NCBI GenBank assembly: GCA_963815295.1
Contig: CAWFFZ010000008.1
Location: 1,550,001-1,614,000, forward strand
Direction: 5' to 3'
DNA: 64,000 bases
DNA from: JACDHG01 sp963815295
GTDB taxonomy: Bacteria > Actinomycetota > Actinomycetes > Propionibacteriales > Nocardioidaceae
Positions 8,366 to 16,819 of this stretch are shown piece after piece (positions within the stretch are counted from its first letter, which is position 1; each line of letters opens with the position of its first letter). The notes beneath the pieces were generated by a model that made no database searches, was not told where the DNA came from, and was given only the letters and a program-made list of their open reading frames with translations. The translations under genes were made by a program, and so were the position numbers.

Positions 8366-9592
8366 GTGTCACCCGGCCTGCCCTGGCGCCGTCGGCATCG
8401 TGCCGACGGCTACCGGTACGGCGCCTGGCGCGGCGGCCCTGACCCACTCGCACCGCCGTATGACGTCCGCGCGGCCGTCGACGAGCTCGGCCGCGACCTG
8501 CTCGAGGGTCGATCTGTGCGTGACGCGCTGCGCGACCTGATGCGGCGAGGAACTGGCGAGCGCCGTGGCCTCGGCGACCTGCGCCGCGACATCGACCGGC
8601 AACGGCGCCGGCTGCAACGCCAAGGTGACCTCGCCGGCACCCTCGACCAGGTACGCCAGCGCCTCGACCAGGTGCTCGCCGCAGAGCGGGAACAGCTGGG
8701 CAAGGAAGAGGGCGACAGCGCGCGACTGGCTGAGATGACGCTCGACGCCCTACCGCCCGACACGAGTGGCGCCGTCCGAGAGCTCAAGGACTACGCCTGG
8801 CACTCCGACGAGGCACGCGCGGGCTTCGCAGCGATACTGCAGATGCTCCAGCGTGAGGTGCTCGACGCCCAGTTCGCCGGGATGAAACAGGCGCTCAGCG
8901 GGAACGACCCTGCCGCCATGCAACAGGTCCGCGACATGCTCGCCGACCTCAACGACCTCCTGGCCCGGCATGCGCGCGGCGACGATACGACCGCCCAGTT
9001 CGCCAACTTCATGGACAAGCACGGAGAGTTCTTTCCCGACAACCCGCGCGACGTCGACGAGCTGATCGACTCACTGGCCCGGCGCCAACGGGCGGCGGAA
9101 CGCCTGCTGGCCTCGCTAGCTCGCCAGCAGCGCGCCGAGCTCGCGGAACTGATGGCGCAGGCGATGGGCGACGTCGATCTCGAAAGCCAGCTGGCTCAGC
9201 TGCGCGACAACCTCGACACTCTGCGACCCGGGGCTGGACGACCACAACCCACCGGCATCGATGGTGACGAGGGGCTGGGATACGCGGACGCCGTGGGCGC
9301 GGTAGCCGACCTCGCCGATCTCGAGGCGCTGGAGCGCCAGCTGTCACAGGACTACCCGGGCGCGACACTCGACGACATCGACGTCGAAGCACTGGAGCGT
9401 CACCTGTCCCCAGCCGATGTCGCCGACGTCGAGGCTCTGCGAGAGCTGGAGTCGGAGCTCGAACGCCAGGGTTACCTACTGCCGCGAGGCCGACGGGCTG
9501 CGCCTGACGCCAAAGGCGCTGCGACGACTCGGCGAGAGCGCCCTCACCCGCATCTTCGAACAGCTCGATGCCACCGGTGCCGGCGACCATGA
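8366..9592 (+). CDS. vWA partner of the MoxR ATPase, N-terminal part (frameshifted)
   Basis: From GTG at 8366, six bases after the ATPase stop. About 372 residues read well: an Arg-rich start, long charged helices with probable coiled coils, and VADVEALRELESELERQGYL at about 353-372. Beyond that the frame yields PRGRRAAPDAKGA and Pro/His/Arg-rich text unlike any protein. The expected continuation (CREADGLRLTPKALRRLGE) is in the +1 frame. Skipping one base near 9482 joins this part to the vWA part and gives a 662-residue protein, close to Rv0959 (about 670). Treat 8366-10355 as one gene broken by mutation or sequencing error. Confidence 0.75.
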   Translation: MSPGLPWRRRHRADGYRYGAWRGGPDPLAPPYDVRAAVDELGRDLLEGRSVRDALRDLMRRGTGERRGLGDLRRDIDRQRRRLQRQGDLAGTLDQVRQRLDQVLAAEREQLGKEEGDSARLAEMTLDALPPDTSGAVRELKDYAWHSDEARAGFAAILQMLQREVLDAQFAGMKQALSGNDPAAMQQVRDMLADLNDLLARHARGDDTTAQFANFMDKHGEFFPDNPRDVDELIDSLARRQRAAERLLASLARQQRAELAELMAQAMGDVDLESQLAQLRDNLDTLRPGAGRPQPTGIDGDEGLGYADAVGAVADLADLEALERQLSQDYPGATLDDIDVEALERHLSPADVADVEALRELESELERQGYLLPRGRRAAPDAKGAATTRRERPHPHLRTARCHRCRRP

Positions 9593-10355
9593 CGACCAGC
9601 TCACCGGATCAGCGGATGAACGCACTGGAGCCTTCCTGCCATGGCGATTCGGCGACGAGCGCCCGATCGATGCAGTCCGCACCGTCCACAACGCCGTGCT
9701 ACGTCGAGCGGTGGCGGGCCCGGTCGCCAGTCCAGTGCTCGATGTTGACGACTTCGTGGTGGCAGAGACCGAACGACGTACGACGGCCGCTGTCGCCCTG
9801 TGCGTCGACCTGTCGTTCTCCATGGTCCAGGAGGAGCGCTGGCAGCCGATGAAACAGACGGCTCTCGCGCTCTCACATCTCATCTCGACGCGGTTCCGCG
9901 GCGATGCCCTGCAGGTCATCGGCTTCGACCGCACCGCACGGCGGCTCACGGCACTCCAGCTTGCCGAAGTCGAGCCCGACTGGGTCCAGGGCACGAACTT
10001 GCAGCATGCCCTCAAGCTCGCCGGCCGCCATCTCCGCCGGCACCCCGACGCCGAGCCCGTCGTGCTCATCGTCACCGACGGCGAGCCAACCGCCCATGTC
10101 GAACCTGACGGGATGCCCTTCTTCCACTGGCCACCCCTGCCGGAAACGGTGGAGGCCACGGTTGCGGAGGTCGATGCGATGAGCCGAATGGGCGCAACAC
10201 TCAACTTCTTCTTGCTGGGAGACGACCCGGGGCTCGCACGGTTCGTCGACGCCGTAGCCCGACGCAACGGTGGCCGCGTTCTGACGCCAGGCATCGACCG
10301 ACTCGGTGAGTACGTCGTCGCCGACTACCTCCGCGCCCGCCGCGGCCGACGTTGA
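9417..10355 (+). CDS. vWA partner of the MoxR ATPase, C-terminal vWA domain (frameshifted)
   Basis: The frame is open from 9417, but its first 22 or so residues are out-of-frame text. True coding begins near 9483 with CREADGLRLTPKALRRLGE. The vWA domain carries a complete MIDAS: DLSFS (DxSxS), the Thr in VQGTNL, and the Asp in VTDGEP, so it should bind a divalent metal. It is normally fused to the helical N-terminal region encoded just upstream. Whether an ATG at 9417 gives a free vWA protein is unknown. A strong inverted repeat begins inside its stop codon. Confidence 0.8.
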   Translation: MSPTSRLCESWSRSSNARVTYCREADGLRLTPKALRRLGESALTRIFEQLDATGAGDHDDQLTGSADERTGAFLPWRFGDERPIDAVRTVHNAVLRRAVAGPVASPVLDVDDFVVAETERRTTAAVALCVDLSFSMVQEERWQPMKQTALALSHLISTRFRGDALQVIGFDRTARRLTALQLAEVEPDWVQGTNLQHALKLAGRHLRRHPDAEPVVLIVTDGEPTAHVEPDGMPFFHWPPLPETVEATVAEVDAMSRMGATLNFFLLGDDPGLARFVDAVARRNGGRVLTPGIDRLGEYVVADYLRARRGRR

Positions 10356-10403
10356 AGTGGCCGACATGAAGCGGGTCGAGGCATGCATGATGTCGGCCAC
10401 TTC
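10354..10403. terminator. Bidirectional hairpin between convergent genes
   Basis: A 14-bp perfect inverted repeat, GAAGTGGCCGACAT (10354-10367) with ATGTCGGCCACTTC (10390-10403), around a 22-base loop. It starts within the vWA stop codon and precedes the permease stop at 10428. No T-run follows on either side, so it may act as an intrinsic terminator without a T-tract or as a 3'-end stabiliser. Confidence 0.65.
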
Positions 10404-10427
10404 GCGGGGGTGGTGGCGGCCTGGTGG

Positions 10428-11939
10428 TCAGCGTTCGCCGGCAGACTCCTGCTGCGCTCGCTGCCCGACCCGGCTGTGGCTGATGCCGTACAGGAAGTAG
10501 ACGACGAAGCCCATTGCCATCCAGACGCCGAAGCGCACCCACGTCTCCCCAAGCAGGTTCAGCATCAGGTAGAGGCACGAGAGTACGGCGAGCACCGCGA
10601 CGAGAGGCGCCGCCGGCACCCGGAACGCGCGGGGCAAGTCCGGTCGGGTCCGCCGCAGAATCACGACACCGACACTGACGAGGATGAACGCGAACAACGT
10701 GCCGATGTTGACGAGATCGGCAAGCGTGGTGAGGTCGACGAGCCCTGCGATGATCGCAACCCCCACGCCCGTGATCAACGTGATCCGGTGCGGCGTCCCG
10801 AACGTCGGGTGCACCCTCGCCAGGCCGACGGGTAGCAGACCGTCGCGTGACATGGCGAAGGCGACCCGGGTCTGCCCGAGCATGAGGATCATCACGACCA
10901 CGACGAGTCCGATACACGCACCGACGGATATCAGGTCACCCATCCAGTCGACGCCGTTCACCTTGAAGGCCGTGGCCAACGGCGCGGCGTCCTCGGGGTT
11001 GATGTCTTCATAGTTCTGCATCCCGGTGACCACAATGCTGACGGCCATGTAGAGGACGGTGACGATCGCGAGCGACCCCAAGATGCCTATCGGCACGTCT
11101 CGCTGAGGATTGCGGGCCTCCTCAGCCGTGGTCGCGACGACATCGAAGCCGATGAACGCGAAGAAGACGATTGCCGCGCCGCTGATGACGCCACCCCAGC
11201 CGTAGACGGCAGGCTCCATGCCGAAGATCGTCTGGATCAGTGGCAGGTCGAGCCAACTGTCCTCTCCTGCCGCCGGCGTGGCTGACGGTGGGATGAACGG
11301 CGAGTAGTTGTCGGCGGAGATGTAACCGATGCCGCCGATGATGACTGCGGCCACGACTGTGAGCTTGATTGCCACGACCACCTGGTTGACCAAGCTCGAT
11401 AGCTTGATGCCACCGATCAAGATGCCCATCACGACGAGTGCGATGAGCACAGCGGGAAGGTTGAAGACTCCGTCGGGGTTGTCGGTGCTCGACACAGACT
11501 GCAGCGACATCGGAAGCTCGAAGGCAGTGCCGTCCAGGAGTGTGTTCAAGTAGCCCGAGAACCCGACCGAGAGCGCGGCCGACCCTAGCGTGAATTCGAG
11601 CACCAGGTCCCACCCGATGGTCCAGGCGATCAGCTCACCGAACGTCGCGTACGAGAACGTGTACGCACTCCCGGCGACCGGGACCGTTGAGGCGAACTCG
11701 GCGTAGCACAGCGCTGCTAGCGCGCAGGCCACACCGGCGAACAGGAAGGACAACGCCACTGCAGGGCCTGCGTTGGAGGCAGCCGCCGTGCCGGTGAGGA
11801 TGAAGATTCCGGCGCCGATGATGACGCCGACGCCGAAGATCACCAGATCGAGGGCGCCCAGATTCTTCTTGAGTTGGTGTTCCGGTTCCTCGGTGTCAGC
11901 TAGCGACTGCTCGACGCTCTTGGTGCGCATCACGCTCAT
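10428..11939 (-). CDS. APC-family amino acid permease (CAT-like)
   Basis: 503 residues from ATG at 11939, with AAGGAG upstream. About 12-13 hydrophobic segments. The first carries GVGVIIGAGIFILTG, the signature of APC transporters, and EEARNPQRDVPIGI is the conserved loop of the cationic amino acid transporter group. It probably imports cationic or branched amino acids by proton symport. The C-terminus ends with a short hydrophilic Gln/Arg tail. It is monocistronic, between the vWA gene (convergent) and dxs. Confidence 0.88.
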   Translation of the reverse strand: MSVMRTKSVEQSLADTEEPEHQLKKNLGALDLVIFGVGVIIGAGIFILTGTAAASNAGPAVALSFLFAGVACALAALCYAEFASTVPVAGSAYTFSYATFGELIAWTIGWDLVLEFTLGSAALSVGFSGYLNTLLDGTAFELPMSLQSVSSTDNPDGVFNLPAVLIALVVMGILIGGIKLSSLVNQVVVAIKLTVVAAVIIGGIGYISADNYSPFIPPSATPAAGEDSWLDLPLIQTIFGMEPAVYGWGGVISGAAIVFFAFIGFDVVATTAEEARNPQRDVPIGILGSLAIVTVLYMAVSIVVTGMQNYEDINPEDAAPLATAFKVNGVDWMGDLISVGACIGLVVVVMILMLGQTRVAFAMSRDGLLPVGLARVHPTFGTPHRITLITGVGVAIIAGLVDLTTLADLVNIGTLFAFILVSVGVVILRRTRPDLPRAFRVPAAPLVAVLAVLSCLYLMLNLLGETWVRFGVWMAMGFVVYFLYGISHSRVGQRAQQESAGER

Positions 11940-12009
11940 CGGAGTCTCCTTCAGACGTCCTGCCGTTGGTCGGCACGATAGCCCGAACTGTGTGGTGCTG
12001 CAGATGGCG

Positions 12010-13920
12010 TCAGGACGAGTCAGCGGCCTTGTGGTCGCGGCTGGTGGCTCTGTCGAGCGCAGCGACCCTGGCGGTGATCTCTCGCGCCAGCGGCTGCGCG
12101 GTCAGTCCGATCTCGTCCAGGATGGCCGCGCGTTTTCCGTGGGCTAGAAACTGCTGCGGTATGCCGAAGATCATCGTCGGCCGCTCGACGCCGGCGTCGG
12201 ACAACGCATGGACAAGCACGCTTCCGCAGCCTCCGACGCGACCGCTGTCCTCGACACTCACCACCATCCGGTGGCTACCGGTCAACGCGACCAGGTCGTC
12301 GCTGACCGGCTTCACCCACAGCGGGTCGACCACGGTGACGCCGATCCCCTGCGCCTGCAGGCGTTGCGCGACATCGAGACACGTCGCCACCATCGGGCCG
12401 ACCGCGACGATGAGCACGTCACGGTCGCCGGCGCGCGCCATCACGTCGTACGACCCGATCCGCTCCAGCGCCTCGAGGTCGGGCTGCACGGCACCCTTCG
12501 GCACCCGCAGCACCGTCGGTGCGTCGTCCACCTCGACGGCCTCGCGCAGCTGCTCACGCAACCGGGCGCCGTCCCGCGGGGCGGCCAACCGGAGCCCCGG
12601 CACCACCTGGAGGATCGACATGTCCCACATGCCGTGGTGGGACGGGCCGTCCTCGCCTGTGACTCCCGCCCGGTCGAGCATCAGCGTGATCCCGCACTTG
12701 TGCAGGGCGGCATCCATCAGCACCTGGTCGAACGCCCGGCTGAGGAACGTCGAGTAGATCGCCACCACCGGATGGAGGCCAGCGAGCGCCATCCCGGCGG
12801 CCGACGTCACGGCGTGCTGCTCGGCGATCCCGACATCGAACGCGCGCTCTGGATAAGCGGCGGCGAAGTCATGCAAGCCCGTCGGGTAGGTCATCGCCGC
12901 CGTCACCGACACGATGTCGGGGCGTTCGGCGCCGAGCGCCACCATCTCCTCACGAAACACGTCGGTCCAGATGGTGGCCGCGCTGGCGAGCAGCTCACCC
13001 GTTTCGGGGTCGAAGGCCCCCAGTGAGTGGAAGTTGTCCTCATCATGGCGCTCGGCCGGCGTGTAGCCGAACCCCTTCTGGGTGATGGCATGCACGATGA
13101 CCGGTCCACGAAAGTTCTTGGCCTGTCCGAGCGCCTGCTCCATCGCAGCGAGATCGTGGCCGTCGACCGGGCCGACGTACTTGAGCCCGAGGTCCTCGAA
13201 CATTCCCTGCGGCGCCAGAGCGTCCTTGAGCCCTTTCTTGATGGCATGCAGGGCGTCGTAGAGCGGCGGGCCGACGAGTTTGGTGCGGTTGAGCCCCACC
13301 TTTATCTGAGCGAGGACCTTCTCGTAGCGCGGGTTGGTGCGCAAGCTCGCCAGATGGTTTGCAACTCCACCGACGGTGGGCGTGTAAGAACGGCCGTTGT
13401 CGTTGACGATGATGACGAGCCGGCTGTCCTGGGCGGCGGCGATGTTGTTGAGCGCCTCCCAGGTCATCCCGCCCGTCAAAGCACCGTCGCCGACGATTGC
13501 GACGACGTACCGGTCCTCTCCCTTGACGACATATGCCTTGGCGAGACCGTCGGCATACGACAACGAGGTCGAGGCATGGGAGTTCTCGACGATGTCGTGG
13601 TCGGACTCGGCCTGGCTCGGGTATCCCGACAGCCCGCCGGCCTCCCGCAAGGTCTCGAAGCGCGCTGCCCGGCCGGTCAGGATCTTGTGTACGTAGGCCT
13701 GATGCCCGGTGTCGAAGACGACCCGGTCGCGCGGAGAGTCGAACACGCGGTGGACGGCAATGGTCAGCTCGACGACCCCGAGGTTCGGTCCGAGATGGCC
13801 GCCGGTCTTGGAGACGCGGTCGACGAGGAACGTGCGGATCTCGGCGGCAAGCTGGGCGAGCTGATCTGCGTCGAGCTCGCTCAGGTCATGCGGTCCCGTG
13901 ATCTGGTCCAGCAGGCCCAT
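12010..13920 (-). CDS. dxs: 1-deoxy-D-xylulose-5-phosphate synthase
   Basis: 636 residues from ATG at 13920 (MGLLDQI), with AGGGAG just upstream. It condenses pyruvate and glyceraldehyde 3-phosphate with thiamine diphosphate, the first step of the MEP isoprenoid pathway. Visible are GHLGPNLGVVELT, HASTSLSYADGLAKA and the ThDP/Mg motif GDGALTGGMTWEALNN. The transketolase pyrimidine domain has DVGIAEQHAVTSAAGMA, and the C-terminal domain has VSVEDSGRVGG. Length is typical (about 630-640). The frame continues open far upstream of 13920 into repeat-rich DNA; that part is not coding. Confidence 0.97.
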   Translation of the reverse strand: MGLLDQITGPHDLSELDADQLAQLAAEIRTFLVDRVSKTGGHLGPNLGVVELTIAVHRVFDSPRDRVVFDTGHQAYVHKILTGRAARFETLREAGGLSGYPSQAESDHDIVENSHASTSLSYADGLAKAYVVKGEDRYVVAIVGDGALTGGMTWEALNNIAAAQDSRLVIIVNDNGRSYTPTVGGVANHLASLRTNPRYEKVLAQIKVGLNRTKLVGPPLYDALHAIKKGLKDALAPQGMFEDLGLKYVGPVDGHDLAAMEQALGQAKNFRGPVIVHAITQKGFGYTPAERHDEDNFHSLGAFDPETGELLASAATIWTDVFREEMVALGAERPDIVSVTAAMTYPTGLHDFAAAYPERAFDVGIAEQHAVTSAAGMALAGLHPVVAIYSTFLSRAFDQVLMDAALHKCGITLMLDRAGVTGEDGPSHHGMWDMSILQVVPGLRLAAPRDGARLREQLREAVEVDDAPTVLRVPKGAVQPDLEALERIGSYDVMARAGDRDVLIVAVGPMVATCLDVAQRLQAQGIGVTVVDPLWVKPVSDDLVALTGSHRMVVSVEDSGRVGGCGSVLVHALSDAGVERPTMIFGIPQQFLAHGKRAAILDEIGLTAQPLAREITARVAALDRATSRDHKAADSS

Positions 13921-14015
13921 CTGCTCCCTTTCGCCGTACGTCGGCGCACGCCTCCCCGCAAGCAGACCGCCAGTGCCGAGTCTAGGGGTCGAGCCGCTCA
14001 GTGGTCGCCCGGCCG

Positions 14016-14387
14016 TCAGAGCCTGGCGCGGAACTCCTTGCCGCGAAAGGCCTCCTCGATGAGGCCGACCGCGCGATGCACGCGCATCAGGCGGGCTCCC
14101 TCTCGCTCCCACATCGCAATCGCGCCCTCCACTGACTCGGTCGGAAGCACGTCGCGGAGGGTTGTCCGGGCTTCGGAGATACCACGTCGGGTGGCCTCGA
14201 TGCTTGCCTCGGTGTGCAGGGCCGCGAACCGAGCGAGCACCACCGGATGTCGCCGCAGCCCCTGGTACATCCGGTAGTCGGGCGGGCACTGGTCGAGCAG
14301 CCAACCGATCGCGGTCTCCTCCCACCACGGGACACCGGGCGGCCTCACCTGGGCGGGCCATCCGGGCGGGGCATACGCGGTACTCAC
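14016..14387 (-). CDS. Small protein of unknown function behind a LexA box
   Basis: 123 residues from GTG. No known domain is recognised. It is rich in helix-forming residues, begins MSTAYAPPGWPAQV, contains CPPDYRMYQGLRRHPVVLA, and is soluble with no cysteine pair or metal motif. The gene has a -10 hexamer TACTGT six bases before the GTG and a perfect LexA palindrome overlapping the expected -35, so it should be a leaderless mRNA induced by DNA damage. It sits alone between dxs and a repeat-rich gap. The function could relate to DNA repair or damage response, but this is only inferred from control. Confidence 0.75.
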   Translation of the reverse strand: MSTAYAPPGWPAQVRPPGVPWWEETAIGWLLDQCPPDYRMYQGLRRHPVVLARFAALHTEASIEATRRGISEARTTLRDVLPTESVEGAIAMWEREGARLMRVHRAVGLIEEAFRGKEFRARL

Positions 14388-14393
14388 CGAAAA

Positions 14394-14399
14394 ACAGTA
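14394..14399 (-). promoter_or_regulatory. -10 hexamer TACTGT of the LexA-controlled small gene
   Basis: On the minus strand TACTGT ends exactly six bases before the GTG at 14387. The TCGAAC half-site of the LexA box lies 18 bases upstream, at the -35 position. Confidence 0.6.
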
Positions 14400-14407
14400 C
14401 CACTGAA

Positions 14408-14423
14408 TCGAACACCTGTTCGA
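14408..14423. promoter_or_regulatory. LexA (SOS) box
   Basis: TCGAAC-ACCT-GTTCGA is a perfect match to the actinobacterial LexA consensus TCGAACN4GTTCGA. It lies 21-36 bases upstream of the GTG at 14387 and overlaps its expected -35. The nearest gene on the other side starts over 500 bases away, so the small gene is the likely target. Confidence 0.85.
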
Positions 14424-14597
14424 CTAGTCCAAACGGAAGAATCCTACCCTCGCGACGCCCGGACGACGTCAGCCGTCGGATCGTGCGCGATACAATATGC
14501 CCCTTTCGGACCTCTGGAAGGTTTGGCATAGTCACCGCAATGACCTTGTCGCGCACCCGACTTGTCGGCATCTGCACCGTGCTCGCGAAACCCCGTC

Positions 14598-14848
14598 GGT
14601 CGAGCCTGTCGAGACCCCGGTCGTTGCACCACACGTCGGTCGTGCCTGTCGAGACCCCGGCAGTTTCGTGCGTGGTGAAAGGCGGCAGCAACGCCGAGAG
14701 TTTCGCACTGCCGCCCAGGTTCGGTCGTGGTGAAAAGCGGCAGCAACGCCGAGAGTCGAGCTGCTGGTTGCCTTGCGCTGACGAGTGCGGCCGCGCCACG
14801 GCGGTCGAGCTTGTCGAGACCCCGGTGATCTCGACAAGCTCGATGACC
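14598..14848. repeat. 23-bp TCGAG..GTCGAGACCCCGG repeat family with a 15-bp hairpin
   Basis: Three direct copies at 14598-14620, 14638-14660 and 14803-14825 differ at one or two bases. The third is followed by an inverted copy: TCGAGCTTGTCGAGA (14805-14819) pairs perfectly with TCTCGACAAGCTCGA (14829-14843) around a nine-base loop. Repeats of this kind are scattered between genes in Nocardioides-like genomes, as far as I recall. Confidence 0.75.
14672..14755. repeat. 29-bp direct repeat pair
   Basis: Copies at 14672-14700 and 14727-14755, starting GTGGTGAAA and ending GCAACGCCGAGAG, differ at one base and are 55 bases apart. Too few copies for a CRISPR array. Confidence 0.75.
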
Positions 14849-14935
14849 GAAACAAGACAAGAAAGTCTCGAAAACCGTTGTGAATAAGGGGTTCTGAGCA
14901 TCAGAACTGTCGGCGGTCACCGATAGATTCAACCC

Positions 14936-16328
14936 ATGATCGACACCGACACCGACCGCAGCAACCTCGACGCAGACGCCACCCTGCGCCACATCAGAGC
15001 AATGCAAGCGTCGGCGCAGCGTGCCGAGGTCGCGATCCTGGAAGACGCCGCCCACTGGGCCGACCTCCACGGCGTCCTCGAGTCGACGGAGTTTGCGCTG
15101 CCAGGAGTGGAGCAGATGCTCCCACTCGGCGGCGACGGCACCCCCGACGTGTGCGGAGTTCTGCCCCGCCGAACTCGGCGCCGAACTGTCAATGTCGCCC
15201 AACTCGGCCGCCAGGTTGATCGGGGACGCCCTCGACCTCCGCCACCGCCTCCCGATCTGTGGACCCGGATCCAGGCCGGCGAGGTGAAACCGTGGATCGG
15301 ACGCCAGATCGCCACCGACACCCGCGACGTCTCCCTCGAAACCGCGGCCGTGGTAGACCGGCGGGTCGCCAAATACGCCCACTCGCTGACCTGGGGACGC
15401 TTGGCGAAGGTAGTGCAGGCGGCGATCATCGACACCGACCCCGACTACGCCCGCGAACGCGAAGAATCCCACCGCCGCAACCGGGGCGTCTGGCTCAACC
15501 CGGCCGACGACACCGGCACCATCACCGGCGCCTTCGCCGCCGCCGGACCCGACGCACTGCGCTTCGACGCCGGACTCAACCGCACCGCCGACGCACTCGC
15601 CGCTCTCGGCGACACCGATACAAAGAAGTACGCCGGTCCAAAGCCCTCGGCATCCTCGCCAACCCCCAACAAACGATGGACCTCTACGCCACCGCCGAAA
15701 CCGCAGATCACCCGCCGGTCGAGCCCGCCGAGACGCCCGCGGATCTCGACCAGCGCGACCACCGACCCCGGCACCACCGAGCTCGGCGGGAACCCGACAC
15801 CGTTCGTGCGCGGAGTCAGCATCAAGGTCGACCCAAGACCCAAAGCAGTCCTCTACGTCCACCTGACCAAGGAATCGCTGGAACAAGGTGACGGGTGTGG
15901 CGCGGGTGGAAGGGATCGGACCCGTCACCATCGACCAAGCCAAACAATGGCTCGGCGACTGCACCATCACCCTCAAACCCGTGATCGACCTTGCTGGGAT
16001 CGCCCCCGTCGACGCCTACGAAATCCCCGACCACATCCGCGAAGCCATCCACCTCATCACCCCGGCCGACACCTTCCCCTACGCGTCCTGCCTCAGCCGC
16101 CAGATGGACCTCGACCACACCATCCCCTACCTCCATCCCGACGACGGCGGACCACCCGGCCAAACCGGGATCGGGAAACTCGGACCCCTGACCCGACACC
16201 ACCACCGGATCCGCACCCACAGCAAATGGCAGGTCAAACAACCCTTCCCCGGCATCTATCTGTGGCGATCACCCCACGGCCGATACTGGCTCGTCGACCA
16301 CACCGGCACCCACCGCCTCAGCGCCTAA
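14936..16328 (+). pseudogene. Decayed DUF222/HNH endonuclease (13E12 repeat family)
   Basis: A recognisable 13E12-type protein of about 464 codons, but no single frame carries it. The start MIDTDTDRSNLDAD is good. The reading then shifts near 15154 (to FCPAELGAELSMSPNSAARL), back near 15250 (DLWTRIQAGEVKPWIG), again near 15630 (SKALGILANPQQTMDLY), back near 15775 (RPKAVLYVHLTKESLEQ) and again near 15890 (RVEGIGPVTIDQAKQWLG). The last part carries the HNH core: QMDLDHTIPYLHPDDGG, then LGPLTRHHHRIRTHSKW. DUF222 should cover about residues 10-300. With five frame changes it cannot make the protein; the family is multi-copy in related genomes. Confidence 0.85.
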
Positions 16329-16365
16329 CCCTCGCGGACACAAACACCCCGACCATCTGGGCCGC

Positions 16366-16371
16366 TAGATT
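16366..16371 (+). promoter_or_regulatory. -10 hexamer TAGATT, leaderless promoter of the HIT gene
   Basis: TAGATT ends six bases before GTG at 16378; no ribosome site is seen. Confidence 0.6.
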
Positions 16372-16377
16372 GGCGGC

Positions 16378-16809
16378 GTGGCCGCCGACTGCTTGTTCTG
16401 CCAGATCGTGGCAGGCGAGAGGCCCGCACATCTGGTGCTCGAAACTCCAGACGTCGTGGGGTTCCTGGACTTCCGACCGGTATTCAAGGGCCACGTGCTG
16501 CTGATACCGCGCGACCACGTGGCGACGTACACCGATCTCCCAGCCGACCTACTCGGGCCGTTCTTCGCGACTGGGCAGCGCGTTGCTGCCGCGATGACCA
16601 CAGTCCTCGGGGCGCAGGGATCCTTCGTAGCCATGAACAACGTGGTGTCACAGTCCGTCCCTCACCTCCACCTACATGTGGTGCCGCGCACGAAAGGCGA
16701 CGGCCTGCGAGGCTTCTTCTGGCCGCGCACCAAGTACGACGACGACGCCGAGGCCAAGGACTACGCAAGCCGCATCGGCGCCGCGTTGGCGGACGAACGA
16801 CGGCCCTAG
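16378..16809 (+). CDS. HIT-family nucleotide hydrolase/transferase
   Basis: 143 residues from GTG. The histidine triad is HLHLHVVP (residues about 100-107). The N-terminus CLFCQIVAGERPA is usual for bacterial HIT proteins whose cysteines can bind zinc. HIT enzymes hydrolyse AMP-lysine, dinucleoside polyphosphates or similar AMP conjugates; the substrate is unknown here. The end of the gene faces the AlkZ-like gene with ten bases between stops. Confidence 0.92.
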   Translation: MAADCLFCQIVAGERPAHLVLETPDVVGFLDFRPVFKGHVLLIPRDHVATYTDLPADLLGPFFATGQRVAAAMTTVLGAQGSFVAMNNVVSQSVPHLHLHVVPRTKGDGLRGFFWPRTKYDDDAEAKDYASRIGAALADERRP

Positions 16810-16819
16810 GCCAGTCGAG

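Larger units (their letters stand above)
14424..14935. other. Repeat-rich non-coding gap
   Basis: No credible gene. The stretch holds three 23-bp direct repeats, one with a nearby inverted copy forming a hairpin, two 29-bp direct repeats, and a small palindrome GTTCTGA-GCA-TCAGAAC (14891-14907) just upstream of the decayed DUF222 gene. Open frames across it give low-complexity text with repeated segments and were not called. Confidence 0.7.

Noticed and set aside
14672..14755. Two similar 29-bp repeats as a CRISPR remnant
   Set aside because: Only two copies, a 26-base spacer, and no cas genes in the window.
13921..14901. Upstream extension of the dxs frame by more than 300 codons
   Set aside because: The text is low-complexity and reads through the repeat cluster and the reverse of the small SOS gene. 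The AGGGAG and MGLLDQI start at 13920 fits Dxs.
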